Shown here piece after piece: positions 32,723 to 42,843 of a stretch of 64,000 bases of DNA. The notes below the pieces were generated by a model, which saw only the letters and a program-made list of their open reading frames with translations, searched no databases and was not told the DNA's origin. This DNA comes from Streptomyces sp. NBC_01304 (GTDB lineage: Bacteria; Actinomycetota; Actinomycetes; Streptomycetales; Streptomycetaceae), in NCBI RefSeq assembly GCF_035975855.1, contig NZ_CP109055.1, positions 2,542,001-2,606,000 of the forward strand, written 5' to 3'. The first letter of the stretch is position 1; each line of letters opens with the position of its first letter. Both the position numbers and the translations under genes were made by a program.

Positions 32723-34354
32723 CTAACGTCCCACGCGCCGGGTGACCTTGCCGAGCATCGCCCCGATCTCCGGAATCCCGAGCGGCCGCGCGAGGAGCAC
32801 CACCACGCCGAGCAGCACCGCCCCGCCGGCCCCCGCCGCCACGAAGTCCCCGGCCCCCGCGACCAGGCGCGCGGCTCCGTATCCGAGCGCCCCCGCCGGT
32901 ACGACGGCCGCGAGGAGCCGCAGATGCGCCCCGAGCGCACCGGGGCCCGCCGTCCGCTCGGGCAGCCTGCGGTGCAGGGTGTACGCGGTCACGGCGAACC
33001 CGGCGAACAGCGCCACCGAGTAGGCCCCCGCCATGCCGGTCACCGCCCAACGGGTGGGCAGCAGCAGATAGGCGACGTACGACAGAAGGGCGTTGAGCCC
33101 GGCGATCACGAGGTTCAGGAAGAACGGGGTGCGGGTGTCGCCCATCGCGTAGAAGCCCCGGGACAGGACGTACTGCCCGGAGAAGGCGACGAGCCCCGGC
33201 GCGAACGCCATGAGCATGCCCGCCATGACCGCGACATCGTCGGCCCCGGCCGCCCCGTACCCGTACACCGCCCCGATCAGCCACGGCGCGAGCGCGAGGA
33301 GCGCACAGCTCGCGGGCACGACGAGGGCGGCGGACGACCGCAGCGCATAGGACACGTCGGCGCGAACCGCCCGCAGATCCTGCTCGGCGGCGGCCCTGCT
33401 CATCCGCGGAAGGAGCGCGGTGACCAGCGAGACGGTGACGATGCCCTGCGGCACCGCCCACAGCAGCTGGGCATTGCTGTACGCCATGTATCCGGCGCCG
33501 CCGTCGACACCGGAGTCGACCGCCCGGTGCCCCACGGTCGTGGAGAGCTTCGTCACCACCCAGTACGCGCCCTGATTCGAGAGCACGAGCAGCAGCAGCC
33601 AGCCCGCCGACCTGAGCGGCCGCCTGAGCCCGCTCCCCCGCAGGTCGAACCGCGGCCGCCACCGGAACCCGGAGCCGCGCAGCGCGGGGATCAGCGCGAG
33701 GGCCTGGACGGCGATCCCGGCGGTGGTACCCCACCCGAGCAGCCGCGCCTCACCGGAACTGAGCGTGTCGCCGCCCGCGGCAACCGCGAGATAGAACCCG
33801 AAGACGGCCGTGATCACGACATTGCTCAGCACCGGCGTCCACATCATGGCGCCGAATCTGCCGCGCGCGTTGAGCACTTGGCCGAGCAGGGTGAACAGGC
33901 CGTAGAAGAAGATCTGCGGCAGGCAGTACCGGGCGAGCGCCGTCGTCAGCTCCGCCTGCTGCCCGGTGTAGTCGGTGTACGCGTCCACGAGGAGCGGCGC
34001 GGCGAGCACCGCGGCCGCCGTGATCACGACGAGTGCCGTCAGGCAGACGGTGAGGAACCGGTCGGTGTACGCGGCCCCGCCGTCCTTGTGTTCCTTGGCG
34101 ACCCGCACCAGCTCGGGCACGAAGACGCCGTTGAGCGCTCCGCCGATGAGCAGGACGTACAGCATGTTCGGCACCACGTTGGCGACGGTGTACCCGTCGC
34201 CGAGCAGCGTGGTGCCGAGGGCGGCGACCACGACTGCGGAGCGCACGAACCCGGTGGCCCTGGAGACGAGCGACCCGGCGGCCATCAGGGCACTGCTGCG
34301 GCCTATGGAGGCGGGCGCGGCCTGCTCGGGTGCGGTCGTGGCGGAGGTGGTCAT
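32723..34354 (-). CDS. murJ: MurJ/MviN lipid II flippase-like membrane protein
   Basis: A 543-residue protein with about fourteen hydrophobic helices and the MurJ signature SLVSRATGFVRSAVVVAALG, then VANVVPNMLYVLLIGGALNG. MurJ moves the peptidoglycan precursor lipid II across the membrane. The start at 34354 (MTTSATTAPEQAAP) is chosen because the preceding part of the frame is low complexity; no clear ribosome site is seen. Streptomyces usually carry more than one MurJ-like gene, and the essential copy normally sits near the chromosomal replication genes, so this one may be accessory. It is followed by the two-component operon. Confidence 0.9.
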   Translation of the reverse strand: MTTSATTAPEQAAPASIGRSSALMAAGSLVSRATGFVRSAVVVAALGTTLLGDGYTVANVVPNMLYVLLIGGALNGVFVPELVRVAKEHKDGGAAYTDRFLTVCLTALVVITAAAVLAAPLLVDAYTDYTGQQAELTTALARYCLPQIFFYGLFTLLGQVLNARGRFGAMMWTPVLSNVVITAVFGFYLAVAAGGDTLSSGEARLLGWGTTAGIAVQALALIPALRGSGFRWRPRFDLRGSGLRRPLRSAGWLLLLVLSNQGAYWVVTKLSTTVGHRAVDSGVDGGAGYMAYSNAQLLWAVPQGIVTVSLVTALLPRMSRAAAEQDLRAVRADVSYALRSSAALVVPASCALLALAPWLIGAVYGYGAAGADDVAVMAGMLMAFAPGLVAFSGQYVLSRGFYAMGDTRTPFFLNLVIAGLNALLSYVAYLLLPTRWAVTGMAGAYSVALFAGFAVTAYTLHRRLPERTAGPGALGAHLRLLAAVVPAGALGYGAARLVAGAGDFVAAGAGGAVLLGVVVLLARPLGIPEIGAMLGKVTRRVGR

Positions 34355-34463
34355 AAGAGGTGCAGGGTACGCGGCGCCCCTCGCGCGACTCGATCCGGGG
34401 CAGATCGGGGGCACACCAATTCCCCGTCCCCCAGGGCCTTTCGGCCTTTCCCGGGAGGCGAAA

Positions 34464-34507
34464 GTCCCACGGAATCCCACGGAGTCCCGCGGAGTCCCAC
34501 GGAATGT
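34464..34507. repeat. Short tandem repeat TCCCACGGA(A/G)
   Basis: Four near-identical 10-base units (TCCCACGGAA, TCCCACGGAG, TCCCGCGGAG, TCCCACGGAA) stand in the 284-base gap between the divergent murJ and transpeptidase genes. They could be regulator half-sites or slipped sequence. The rest of this gap holds promoters presumably, but none stands out. Confidence 0.6.
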
Positions 34508-34638
34508 GACCGGACCGCGACGGTTGCCCTGCAATCCACGTCACACACGGATTCAGGAGTTTTTCAGCTTCTTTGGCAACCTAAAGTCCGGCTATCGACT
34601 CATCCCCTTCGGACAGAGATTGCAATGGAGGTCTCCCG

Positions 34639-35862
34639 TTGAGCCGCATACGTCGCCACACCCAGCCCGGCCGCCCCGGCCGTTCGCGCCACGTCCGCCA
34701 CGCCGCACTCGCCGGCACCGCGGTCTTGGCCCTGGCACTCACCGCCTGTGGGGGTGGCTCCGGCAAGAGCGCCGCCGAGCTGAAGGCCGACAAGACGGCC
34801 AAGATCTCGGTGAACCTCCAGGGCGACAACGCCAAGGCCGGCGAGCCGGTGAAGATCACCCTCGCCGACGGCAAGCTCTCGGACGTCTCGGTCAGCGACA
34901 CCAAGGGCGGGAAGCTGTCGGGCAAGATATCCGCCGACGGCAAGACCTGGACCTCGGAGCGCGTCACGTCCCCCGCCACGCAGTACAAGGTGCAGGTGAA
35001 GGACGACCAGAGCCGCACCGCCGAGCAGTCCTTCGGCACCGAGAAGGCCGCGAAGGTCAACAAGCTCAACATGTACCCGGGCAAGGGCACCACGGTCGGC
35101 GTCGCCCAGCCGATCTCGCTCGTCTTCGACAACCCGGTGAAGAACAAGGCCGACATCGAGAAGCACCTCAAGGTGACCACCTCGAACAGCACCGAGGGTT
35201 CCTGGGGCTGGGTCGAGGACTACTCCGGCAAGGACCGCATCGACTGGCGGCCCAAGGAGCACTGGAAGTCCGGTACGAAGGTGAAACTGGACGCCGATCT
35301 CAACGGCATCAACTCCGGTGACGGCGGCGGCTGGTTCGTCCGCGATTACGACACCGATTTCACCATCGGCAAGAACCAGGAATTCAAGGTCGACCTGGGC
35401 ACCAAGCAGCTCTCCCTCGTGCAGGACGGCAAGACGGTGAAGACCGTTCCCGTCGCGGCCGGAACTCCGGGCGGCGAAAAGGCCTCCTGGAGCGGAAAGA
35501 TGGTCCTCATGGCCAAGGAGGGCACCATCAACATGACCTCCCAGTCCGTGGGCCTCGGCGACGCCTACGACAAGATGGTCGACGACTCGATGCGGCTGAC
35601 CTGGTCCGGTATGTACATGCATGCCGCCCCGTGGAACAACGGCAACTTCGGCGTGAAGAACAACAGTTCGGGCTGCGTCGGCATGAGCAAGTCGGACGCC
35701 GACTCGATCTACGCCCAGGCGCAGGTCGGCGACCCCGTGGAGGTCACGGGCCCGGGCTCCAAGGGCCAGGCGAAGCTCGGCAACGGCTACGGCGAATGGA
35801 ACATGACCTACGCCGAGTGGCAGGCCAAGAGCGCGCTGCACGGCCAGCAGTCGGGCCAATAG
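34639..35862 (+). CDS. Lipoprotein L,D-transpeptidase (Ig-like plus YkuD domain)
   Basis: A 407-residue protein with a lipobox ALTACGG, two Ig-like domains (residues about 45-250) and a C-terminal YkuD catalytic domain with MYMHAAPWNNGNFG and the nucleophile Cys in NNSSGCVGMS. It makes 3-3 cross-links in peptidoglycan on the outer membrane face. The TTG at 34639 is supported by GGAGG 7 bases upstream. The usual SHGC motif reads SSGC here, so the conserved His before the Gly-Cys is replaced by Ser. It neighbours the lipid II flippase-like gene. Confidence 0.92.
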   Translation: MSRIRRHTQPGRPGRSRHVRHAALAGTAVLALALTACGGGSGKSAAELKADKTAKISVNLQGDNAKAGEPVKITLADGKLSDVSVSDTKGGKLSGKISADGKTWTSERVTSPATQYKVQVKDDQSRTAEQSFGTEKAAKVNKLNMYPGKGTTVGVAQPISLVFDNPVKNKADIEKHLKVTTSNSTEGSWGWVEDYSGKDRIDWRPKEHWKSGTKVKLDADLNGINSGDGGGWFVRDYDTDFTIGKNQEFKVDLGTKQLSLVQDGKTVKTVPVAAGTPGGEKASWSGKMVLMAKEGTINMTSQSVGLGDAYDKMVDDSMRLTWSGMYMHAAPWNNGNFGVKNNSSGCVGMSKSDADSIYAQAQVGDPVEVTGPGSKGQAKLGNGYGEWNMTYAEWQAKSALHGQQSGQ

Positions 35863-35884
35863 TCCAGCAGCCTGGCCAATAATC

Positions 35885-35949
35885 GTTACCCGCGCGTAAC
35901 TTACCGACGGGTTACCTCGGGTAAACGCCCGAGGTTACCGTCGGGTCAC
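35885..35949. promoter_or_regulatory. Cluster of GTTAC/GTAAC repeats upstream of the S15 peptidase
   Basis: The gap holds GTTAC-N6-GTAAC (35885-35900), then TTACCGACGGGTTA and a near copy TTACCGTCGGGTCA flanking a CCTCGGG/CCCGAGG hairpin with loop TAAACG. It may be a terminator for the transpeptidase combined with a regulator site for the secreted peptidase, whose GAGGAG ribosome site follows. Confidence 0.5.
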
Positions 35950-35977
35950 TTTGCACTGGACGAGTGAGGAGTGACCC

Positions 35978-37573
35978 GTGGTTCACGCACCCAAGGCCCT
36001 GCGCACGACGTCGATCGGTACGGTCTCGGCCGCGCTGGTGGCGGGCGCCGCGTTCGGCCTGGCCCCTGCCGCGCAGGCCGCCCCCGCCCGGCAGGCCGCG
36101 ACGGCTGCTTCCTCCGACGTACGTTTCGTCGACATCGCCGGCGACGGCGGCACGATCCTCAAGGCCAACGTCTTCACCCCGACCGGCGCCAAGACCGGCA
36201 CCAAGTACCCGGTGATCGTGCTCCCGACGAGCTGGGCCATGCCCCAGATCGAGTACGTCGCGCAGGCCAAGAAGCTCGCCGACTCCGGCTATGTGGTGGT
36301 CGGTTACAACTCCCGGGGCTTCTGGCAGTCCGGCGGCGAGATCGAGACGGCCGGCCCCCGGGACATCGCGGACGCCTCCAAGGTCATCGACTGGGCGCTC
36401 GCCAACACCCCCGCCGACGCCGACAAGATCGGCATGGCGGGCGTCTCGTACGGCGCGGGCATCAGCCTGCTGGCCGCCGCGCACGACAAGCGGATCAAGG
36501 CGGTTGCCGCGATGAGCGGCTGGGCCGACCTGATCGACTCGATCTACTCGGGCCGCACCCAGCATCTGCAGGCCGCAGCCCTGCTCGGCGGCGCCGGCTT
36601 CCTCACCGGCCGACCAGGGCCCGAACTCCAGCAGACCCTCAAGGACTTCCTCGGCTCGAACCTGGCCAAGGAACAGGAAATGATCGACTGGGGCAAGAAG
36701 CGCTCCCCCGCGACCTACCTGGACAAGCTCAACCAGAACAAGCCGGCCCTGATGCTCGGCAACGCCTGGGGCGACACGCTCTTCCCGCCCAACCAGTACG
36801 CCGACTTCTACGAGAAGTTCACCGGCCCCAAGCGCCTGGAGTTCCGCCCCGGCGACCACGCGACGGCCGAGGCGACGGGCCTGTTCGGTCTGCCCAACGA
36901 CGTCTGGACGGACACCCAGCGCTGGTTCGACCACTACCTCAAGGGCGCGGACAACGGCATCGACCGCGAGCAGCCGGTCCAGCTCAAGTCCCGCACCACG
37001 GGCGGCTACGAGGGCTACCCGGACTGGAAGTCGGTCGGCGCGGACCGCCGCAAGATCGAGCTCGGCTCCACCCAGCGGATCCACGCGAACATCGACTCGG
37101 GCGCCAACGGCGGCATCACGCTGCTCTCCAACGCCCTGGACCAGATCCTCAAGATCCCGCCGATGGCGTCGATCCCGCTGCTGCCGCGGATGTTCGCCGG
37201 GGTCTGGGAGTCCGAGCGGTACGCCACGGACCAGCACGTACGCGGTACGGCGAAGCTGCACACCACGGTCACCAGCACCAAGGAGAGCGGCACCCTCGTC
37301 GCCTACCTCTACGACGTGGGCCCGCTCGGCCTCGGCAAGCTGGTCTCCAACGCGCCGTACACCTTCCACGGCAAGACGCCCGGGCAGCCGTTCGGCGTGG
37401 ACCTGGAGTTGTTCTCCACGGCCTACGACGTACCGGCCGGCCACAAGCTGGCCGTGGTGGTCGACACGGTCGACCCGCTCTACATCGAGCACAACCCGAC
37501 CGGCGCGCAGCTGACCTTCTCCTCTCCCGCGGCCGACCCGTCGTACCTGTCGGTCCCGCTGCGCGAGAAGTGA
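35978..37573 (+). CDS. Secreted alpha/beta-fold peptidase/acylase, S15/CocE type
   Basis: A 531-residue protein with a Sec signal peptide (SAALVAGAAFGLAPAAQAA). The catalytic triad is recognisable: Ser in MAGVSYGAG, Asp in LGNAWGDTLF and His in PGDHATAEA. The domain order, hydrolase then a C-terminal jelly-roll beginning near VRGTAKLHTTVTST, is that of X-Pro dipeptidyl-peptidases and CocE esterases. The GTG at 35978 follows GAGGAG by 6 bases. It acts outside the cell on peptides or esters. Confidence 0.88.
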   Translation: MVHAPKALRTTSIGTVSAALVAGAAFGLAPAAQAAPARQAATAASSDVRFVDIAGDGGTILKANVFTPTGAKTGTKYPVIVLPTSWAMPQIEYVAQAKKLADSGYVVVGYNSRGFWQSGGEIETAGPRDIADASKVIDWALANTPADADKIGMAGVSYGAGISLLAAAHDKRIKAVAAMSGWADLIDSIYSGRTQHLQAAALLGGAGFLTGRPGPELQQTLKDFLGSNLAKEQEMIDWGKKRSPATYLDKLNQNKPALMLGNAWGDTLFPPNQYADFYEKFTGPKRLEFRPGDHATAEATGLFGLPNDVWTDTQRWFDHYLKGADNGIDREQPVQLKSRTTGGYEGYPDWKSVGADRRKIELGSTQRIHANIDSGANGGITLLSNALDQILKIPPMASIPLLPRMFAGVWESERYATDQHVRGTAKLHTTVTSTKESGTLVAYLYDVGPLGLGKLVSNAPYTFHGKTPGQPFGVDLELFSTAYDVPAGHKLAVVVDTVDPLYIEHNPTGAQLTFSSPAADPSYLSVPLREK

Positions 37574-37630
37574 CCTTCCTGCGCGAGAAGTGATCACCGG
37601 CTGCTGCCGGGTCGGGCTTGGCTCTACGAG

Positions 37631-38500
37631 CTACTGCACACCTGGCAGCAGCGTCCCGGGTTCGGCCGGTGCCACGTCCACGGCCTCGGTCTTGGGACTG
37701 CGCTTCTGCCTCTTGGCCACCCAGGTGGCGAACCAGGAGAGAAGCATGCACATCCCGATGTAGATCGGCGAGATCACCATCACGACCGGGATGAACGGCA
37801 AATCGTAGTCGAGATTCGACGCGATCAGCTTCCCGGCATGGAGGAACTCCTCGTACGTGATCAGATAGCCGAGCGAGGTGTCCTTCAGGGCCACCACCAG
37901 CTGGCTGATGATGGCGGGCAGCATGGCCCGGACGGCCTGCGGCGCGAGGACGTAACTCATGACCTGCGTCTTGCGCATGCCGAGGGCGTACGACGCCTCC
38001 CGCTGCCCGCGTTCCACGGAGTTGACGCCGGAGCGGAACACCTCGGCGAGGACCGAGCCGTTGTAGAGCGTCAGCCCCGCGACCAGGGCGGGCAGCGGCT
38101 GCACCTTCAGCGCCACGAAGACGAAGAAGATCATCACCAGTACGGGCATGGCGCGGAAGAACTCGACGATCAGGGTGGCCACCCAGCGCACCGGCTTGTG
38201 GTCCGACAGGCGCCCGACCGCGAGCACCGTGCCGAGGGCCAGGGAAAGCACCGCGGCGATGGCGAAGGCCTTGAGGGTGTTGCCGAGGCCCTTGAGCAGC
38301 AGTTCCTGAATGCCCTTGTACTCGAAGGGCCGCCACTTGGTGACGGTGAACTGGTCGGTGTCGAACAGCAGATAGAGGATCCAGCCGGCGAGCCCGAGGA
38401 TCAGCACGGTCGACGCGGCGCCGTACAGCTTGTGGCGGCGCTCGGTCTTGGGCCCCGGGATGTCGTAGAGGGCGTTGGAGTCGTGGTCGAGGGCCTTCAT
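37631..38500 (-). CDS. gluD: Glutamate ABC transporter permease GluD
   Basis: A 289-residue membrane protein of the HisM/GlnP permease family, with five to six hydrophobic helices and the ATPase-contact EAA loop REASYALGMRKTQVMSYVLA. Together with GluC it forms the membrane pore of a glutamate importer. It is the last gene of the operon and starts inside the end of gluC (four-base overlap). The cytosolic C-terminal tail is charged and poorly conserved. Confidence 0.92.
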   Translation of the reverse strand: MKALDHDSNALYDIPGPKTERRHKLYGAASTVLILGLAGWILYLLFDTDQFTVTKWRPFEYKGIQELLLKGLGNTLKAFAIAAVLSLALGTVLAVGRLSDHKPVRWVATLIVEFFRAMPVLVMIFFVFVALKVQPLPALVAGLTLYNGSVLAEVFRSGVNSVERGQREASYALGMRKTQVMSYVLAPQAVRAMLPAIISQLVVALKDTSLGYLITYEEFLHAGKLIASNLDYDLPFIPVVMVISPIYIGMCMLLSWFATWVAKRQKRSPKTEAVDVAPAEPGTLLPGVQ

Positions 38501-39141
38501 CGGGCAACCCCCCAGCGCTTTTCAAGAATGTTGAAGAGCGCGCTGATGGTGAGAGTGATGATCAGGTAGCCGAGGGCGATCCAGACGAAGGTCCAGATGA
38601 TGCTGTAGCCCAGCTCGTTGAGCGTCTTGTAGGTGCCGAGCAGCTCGGTGACGCTGAAGGCGCCGGCGATCGCCGAGTTCTTGGCGAGGGCGATCAGGTT
38701 GGAGCCGACCGGCGGGATCACGGACCGGAAGGCCTGCGGCAGGACGACCTGGGACAGGGTCTGGCTGAAGCTCATCCCGAGACTGCGGGCCGCCTCGCCC
38801 TGCCCCTTGGGCACGGTGTTGATGCCCGAGCGCAGCGCCTCGCAGATGAAGGCCGAGGTGTAGCAGCCGAGCGCGAGGACCGCGAACACCTTGAAGGGCA
38901 GCACGAGTCCGAAGCGCGGCAGCCCGAGCAGCACCGCGAAGAACAGCAACGTCAGCGGGGTGTTGCGCAGAATCGCCACCCACACGGTGCCGAAGACCCG
39001 GAAGGACCCGACCGGGGAGACCCGGAAGGATGCCATGACGAATCCGAGCACCAGCGCCAACAGCGAGGCGTAGATGGTGAGTTCGACAGTTCCGAGGAAC
39101 CCCTTGCCATAGGTGGAGAAGTTGTCCGTCAGTACGTTCAT
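38497..39141 (-). CDS. gluC: Glutamate ABC transporter permease GluC
   Basis: A 214-residue permease with the same fold as GluD and the EAA loop EAARSLGMSFSQTLSQVVLP. It starts 13 bases after gluB. It is a partner of GluD in the membrane; the pair and their order behind an ATPase and a binding lipoprotein match gluABCD of Corynebacterium and Streptomyces. Confidence 0.92.
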   Translation of the reverse strand: MNVLTDNFSTYGKGFLGTVELTIYASLLALVLGFVMASFRVSPVGSFRVFGTVWVAILRNTPLTLLFFAVLLGLPRFGLVLPFKVFAVLALGCYTSAFICEALRSGINTVPKGQGEAARSLGMSFSQTLSQVVLPQAFRSVIPPVGSNLIALAKNSAIAGAFSVTELLGTYKTLNELGYSIIWTFVWIALGYLIITLTISALFNILEKRWGVAR

Positions 39142-39154
39142 GTCCGGTGCCCCC

Positions 39155-40063
39155 TCAGCTCGCCGGGTAGCGGTCGATGGCGGGCGGTGTGGGCGCCGGC
39201 ACGCCGGACAGGCCGAGCGTGACGTCGTAGGCCTTCTTCCAGTCGCCGTTCTTCTCGTGCGCCTCGATGGCGTCGTCGAGGGCGAAGCGCAGCGTGTTGT
39301 CGCCCTTCGGTACGCCGATGCCGTAGGGCTCCTTGGAGAAGGGCTTGCCGACCAGCTTGAGCTCGTCGGGCACCTTGGCCGCGTAGCCCATCAGGATCGT
39401 GTCGTCGGTGGTGACGGCGTCGACCTGGTAGGTCAGCAGGTTGTCGACACAGATCGAGTACGTGTCGTACGCGACGAGGATCGCCTTCGGGTAGTCGGCC
39501 TGGATCCGCTGGTACGGGGTCGAACCGGCGGCCGAGCAGACCTTCTTGCCGTTCAGGTCCCCGGGCCCGTGGATGTCGTCGTTGTCCTTGTTGACGAGCA
39601 GGCCCTGGCCGGCCATGTAGTACGGGCCGCCGAAGCCGACGAGCTTCTTGCGGTTGTCGTTGATGGTGTAGGTGCCGACGTAGTAGTCGATCTGCCCGTT
39701 CTGCAGGGCCGTTTCGCGGTTGGCCGAGGCGATCGTCTTGAACTCGATCGACTTCGGGTCGAAGCCGAGGGACGCCGACATCATCTTGGCGATCTCGATG
39801 TCGAAACCGGAGTACGTCCCGGTCGCGGGGTCCTTCTCACCGAGGTAGGGCTGGTCCTCCTTGGCGCCCACCACGAGGTGCCCGCGCCGCTTGGCCTTGT
39901 TCCAGGTGCCGGAGTCGGTGAGCTGGAAGCCCTGCGCCACCTGGTACTTGGGCAGGTCCTCAGGTTTGGGTCCCTTGGTCGGCGGGCTGCCCTCCTTGCC
40001 GCAGCCGGCTGCGGCAAGGGCGGCGAGGGTGAGCACCGCGAGCACACGTGTCGTACGCATCAT
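39155..40063 (-). CDS. gluB: Glutamate-binding lipoprotein GluB
   Basis: A 302-residue solute-binding protein. The lipobox AALAAAGCGKEG anchors it outside the membrane. The mature part has the bacterial SBP_bac_3 fold: GAKEDQPYLGEKDPATGTYS then GFDIEIAKMM, and VGTYTINDNRKKLVGFGGPY. The start at 40063 gives a short standard signal peptide; a GTG 12 bases upstream is also possible. It captures glutamate and delivers it to GluCD. Confidence 0.92.
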   Translation of the reverse strand: MMRTTRVLAVLTLAALAAAGCGKEGSPPTKGPKPEDLPKYQVAQGFQLTDSGTWNKAKRRGHLVVGAKEDQPYLGEKDPATGTYSGFDIEIAKMMSASLGFDPKSIEFKTIASANRETALQNGQIDYYVGTYTINDNRKKLVGFGGPYYMAGQGLLVNKDNDDIHGPGDLNGKKVCSAAGSTPYQRIQADYPKAILVAYDTYSICVDNLLTYQVDAVTTDDTILMGYAAKVPDELKLVGKPFSKEPYGIGVPKGDNTLRFALDDAIEAHEKNGDWKKAYDVTLGLSGVPAPTPPAIDRYPAS

Positions 40064-40082
40064 GAGTAGTCGCACCCCGCCT

Positions 40083-40826
<744 letters not shown>

Positions 40827-40909
40827 GCCCAGCCCTACCCACTCATCGCTCGTGTCGCAGTCCGCGCAAACTATCCGGCGCAATATGGGACTTAATAGGC
40901 GACACGCAC

Positions 40910-40938
40910 TTATAGGGCATTAACCGTATTTGCGGCAA
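40910..40938 (-). promoter_or_regulatory. Vegetative-type promoter of the gluABCD operon
   Basis: On the minus strand a -35 TTGCCG (40938-40933) is followed after 17 bases by -10 CTATAA (40915-40910). This is within an A/T-rich patch 84 bases upstream of gluA. Spacing and sequence fit the major sigma factor. Confidence 0.55.
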
Positions 40939-40993
40939 GGACTTTTGGGCGGGGCGGGCCAAGTCCTGGAGGGCGGGGCCACGTACGGATACG

Positions 40994-41434
40994 TCAGGCC
41001 TCGGCGGCCTCCGCGTACACCTGGGACAGCTCCGGCGCTCCGCTCACCGCCCACTCCAGGCCCGCCTCGACCACCTGGACCGACCGGCCCGAGGCCAGCC
41101 GGACCACGGGGTGGCCGCCGGGCCAGACGTGCCAGGACGCGCCCGGCACGGTGCGCACGAGCACCGTGCCGAGGTAGAGCCCGGCGTCATTGCCCAGCCA
41201 GGGCAGCGCCTCGGGGTCGTCCCGCCAGCGCGGCGGCAGCTGGTCGAGCGCCTCCAACGACGCGGGGCTGTCGTCCAGTTCGAGGCCCGCGCGCTGGGCC
41301 TGGGAGCGCAGGAGCTCGCACTCGGAGAGCAGCTCGGCCACGCCTGCCGGATCCTCCTCGAACGCGGCGGCGAGGCCCGCACCCCGGGCGTCTGCCTGGC
41401 GTTTGCGCCACTTCTCCAAGAACGGAATGTTCAT
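40994..41434 (-). CDS. Small conserved protein, DUF6278-like
   Basis: A 146-residue protein beginning MNIPFLEKWRKRQADARGAG. It has an amphipathic N-terminal part, then LLSECELLRSQAQRAGLELD, and a beta-rich domain with WLGNDAGLYLGTVLVRTVPG and WHVWPGGHPVVRLASGR. It matches a small family seen in Streptomyces; no catalytic motif or membrane segment is present. The start at 41434 was chosen over the longer frame, which is irregular. Its role is unknown. Confidence 0.65.
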   Translation of the reverse strand: MNIPFLEKWRKRQADARGAGLAAAFEEDPAGVAELLSECELLRSQAQRAGLELDDSPASLEALDQLPPRWRDDPEALPWLGNDAGLYLGTVLVRTVPGASWHVWPGGHPVVRLASGRSVQVVEAGLEWAVSGAPELSQVYAEAAEA

Positions 41435-41569
41435 GATCCGTCTCCCCGTGCCAAGTTGGCCCTGGTCGGCCGCAGTTGTCCACTGGTCACATGAGATCAT
41501 CTCCCACTTGTCTCCCATTCTCCCTCGAAGACACACGAAACCAGCGGCACGGGGATCCCCGAACGAGCC

Positions 41570-42637
41570 TCAGCGCGGCCGGTAGGCCTTGGGCAGGCGC
41601 ATGCCGCGGTCGGCCATGATCTGGCGTACGCGGTCGGGGTAGTCGGTGATGATGCCGTCGTTGCCCATGTCCATCAGGGCCTCGATGGTGGCGGGGTCGT
41701 CGCAGGTCCACGGGACGACCTTCAGGCCACGGGCGTGCGCGGCCGAGGTCATGGAGCGGTCGGCGTAGAAGCGGAAGCCCGGGTCGCCGACCTTGCCGTT
41801 CTGCGGGAAGCCGTAGTTCGGGGACAGGGTCGTGACGCCCTCGATGGTGGCGGCGGCCTTCACGAAGTCGCCGTCGTAGTCGTCGGCGTCGATCCCGCCG
41901 AGCCAGGGCGAGGCGCCGGGCTTGCCGACCTGGAGGAAGTCGTAGTTGGTGAGGGCGACCAGCGGCCACTTCGGCGCCAGCCTGTGCATGGCCATGAGCG
42001 CGCCCCAGTCGAAGGACTGGATGCTGACCTGGCGCTCGATGCCCGAGGCGTGGATCTCCTCGTACACCCGGCGGACGAACAGCTCGCGCGGCGCGGTCTG
42101 TTCGGGCGCGCCCGCCTCGATCTTCGTCTCGATGTTCAGGGTGACCTGCTTGGCGCGGTAGCGCTTCACCAGGCCGAGCACGTCCTTGAGCTCGACCATG
42201 CGCAGGCCCTTGATCTGCTCCTGCTGGGGGAAGCCGGGCAGCTGCTGGTAGCCGCAGTCCATGGTTCTGATCTGGGCGAGGGTGAGGTCCTTGATGTATT
42301 TCCCGACGTACGGGTACATCGGGTCGCCCGGCGTCAGGGGTCCGGTGTCGCGGCACTTGGTGGCGTTGACCTGACGGTCGTGGGTGACGACGACCTTGAG
42401 GTCCTTGGTGATCTGGGTGTCCAGCTCCAGCGTGGAGACCCCGAGGCGCAGCGCCTTGCCGAACCCTTCGAGGGACGACTCGGTGGTCAGGCCGAGGCCG
42501 CCACGGTGAGCCTGGAGGTCGAAGTGGGTCTTGCGGGGCGGTACTTGGGGGCCTTCGGCCGATATCGCGTGCGCGGCCGCCGGGGCGGTGAGTACCGCTG
42601 CCAGGGCCAGTCCTACCAGCGTCTGAGGTGCGGGCAT
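41570..42637 (-). CDS. Secreted glycerophosphodiester phosphodiesterase
   Basis: A 355-residue protein with a signal peptide (LVGLALAAVLTAPAAAHA) and a GDPD TIM barrel. The metal/catalytic motifs are FDLQAHRGGLGLTTESSLEG, ELDTQITKD and VTHDRQ, with later NIETKIE and VPWTCDDPATIEALMDMG. It hydrolyses glycerophosphodiesters to glycerol-3-phosphate plus alcohol, probably to obtain phosphate and carbon outside the cell. The start at 42637 has GAGG 5 bases before it; an ATG 15 bases upstream is less likely. Confidence 0.92.
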   Translation of the reverse strand: MPAPQTLVGLALAAVLTAPAAAHAISAEGPQVPPRKTHFDLQAHRGGLGLTTESSLEGFGKALRLGVSTLELDTQITKDLKVVVTHDRQVNATKCRDTGPLTPGDPMYPYVGKYIKDLTLAQIRTMDCGYQQLPGFPQQEQIKGLRMVELKDVLGLVKRYRAKQVTLNIETKIEAGAPEQTAPRELFVRRVYEEIHASGIERQVSIQSFDWGALMAMHRLAPKWPLVALTNYDFLQVGKPGASPWLGGIDADDYDGDFVKAAATIEGVTTLSPNYGFPQNGKVGDPGFRFYADRSMTSAAHARGLKVVPWTCDDPATIEALMDMGNDGIITDYPDRVRQIMADRGMRLPKAYRPR

Positions 42638-42843
42638 CGAAACCTCGCTCATGTCGGTTCGGTCGCTTCCATCGTTCGCTCGCTTGCATCGGCCCGGCGG
42701 GTTCGGGCTGAACGCCCGGAGAACCCGAGGAGACAACTCAGTGCCCTCGCTCCCCAGGGGCAACCACGGGCACACACCGGAGGTCACACAGGCCGTCACA
42801 CCAGCTATCGCACAACTCGCTTGTGCAGCACGGAGGTTATGGC

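Noticed and set aside
30583..32745. 720-codon plus-strand frame opposite the two-component genes
   Set aside because: Shadow frame; both real genes on the minus strand have complete kinase and regulator motifs.
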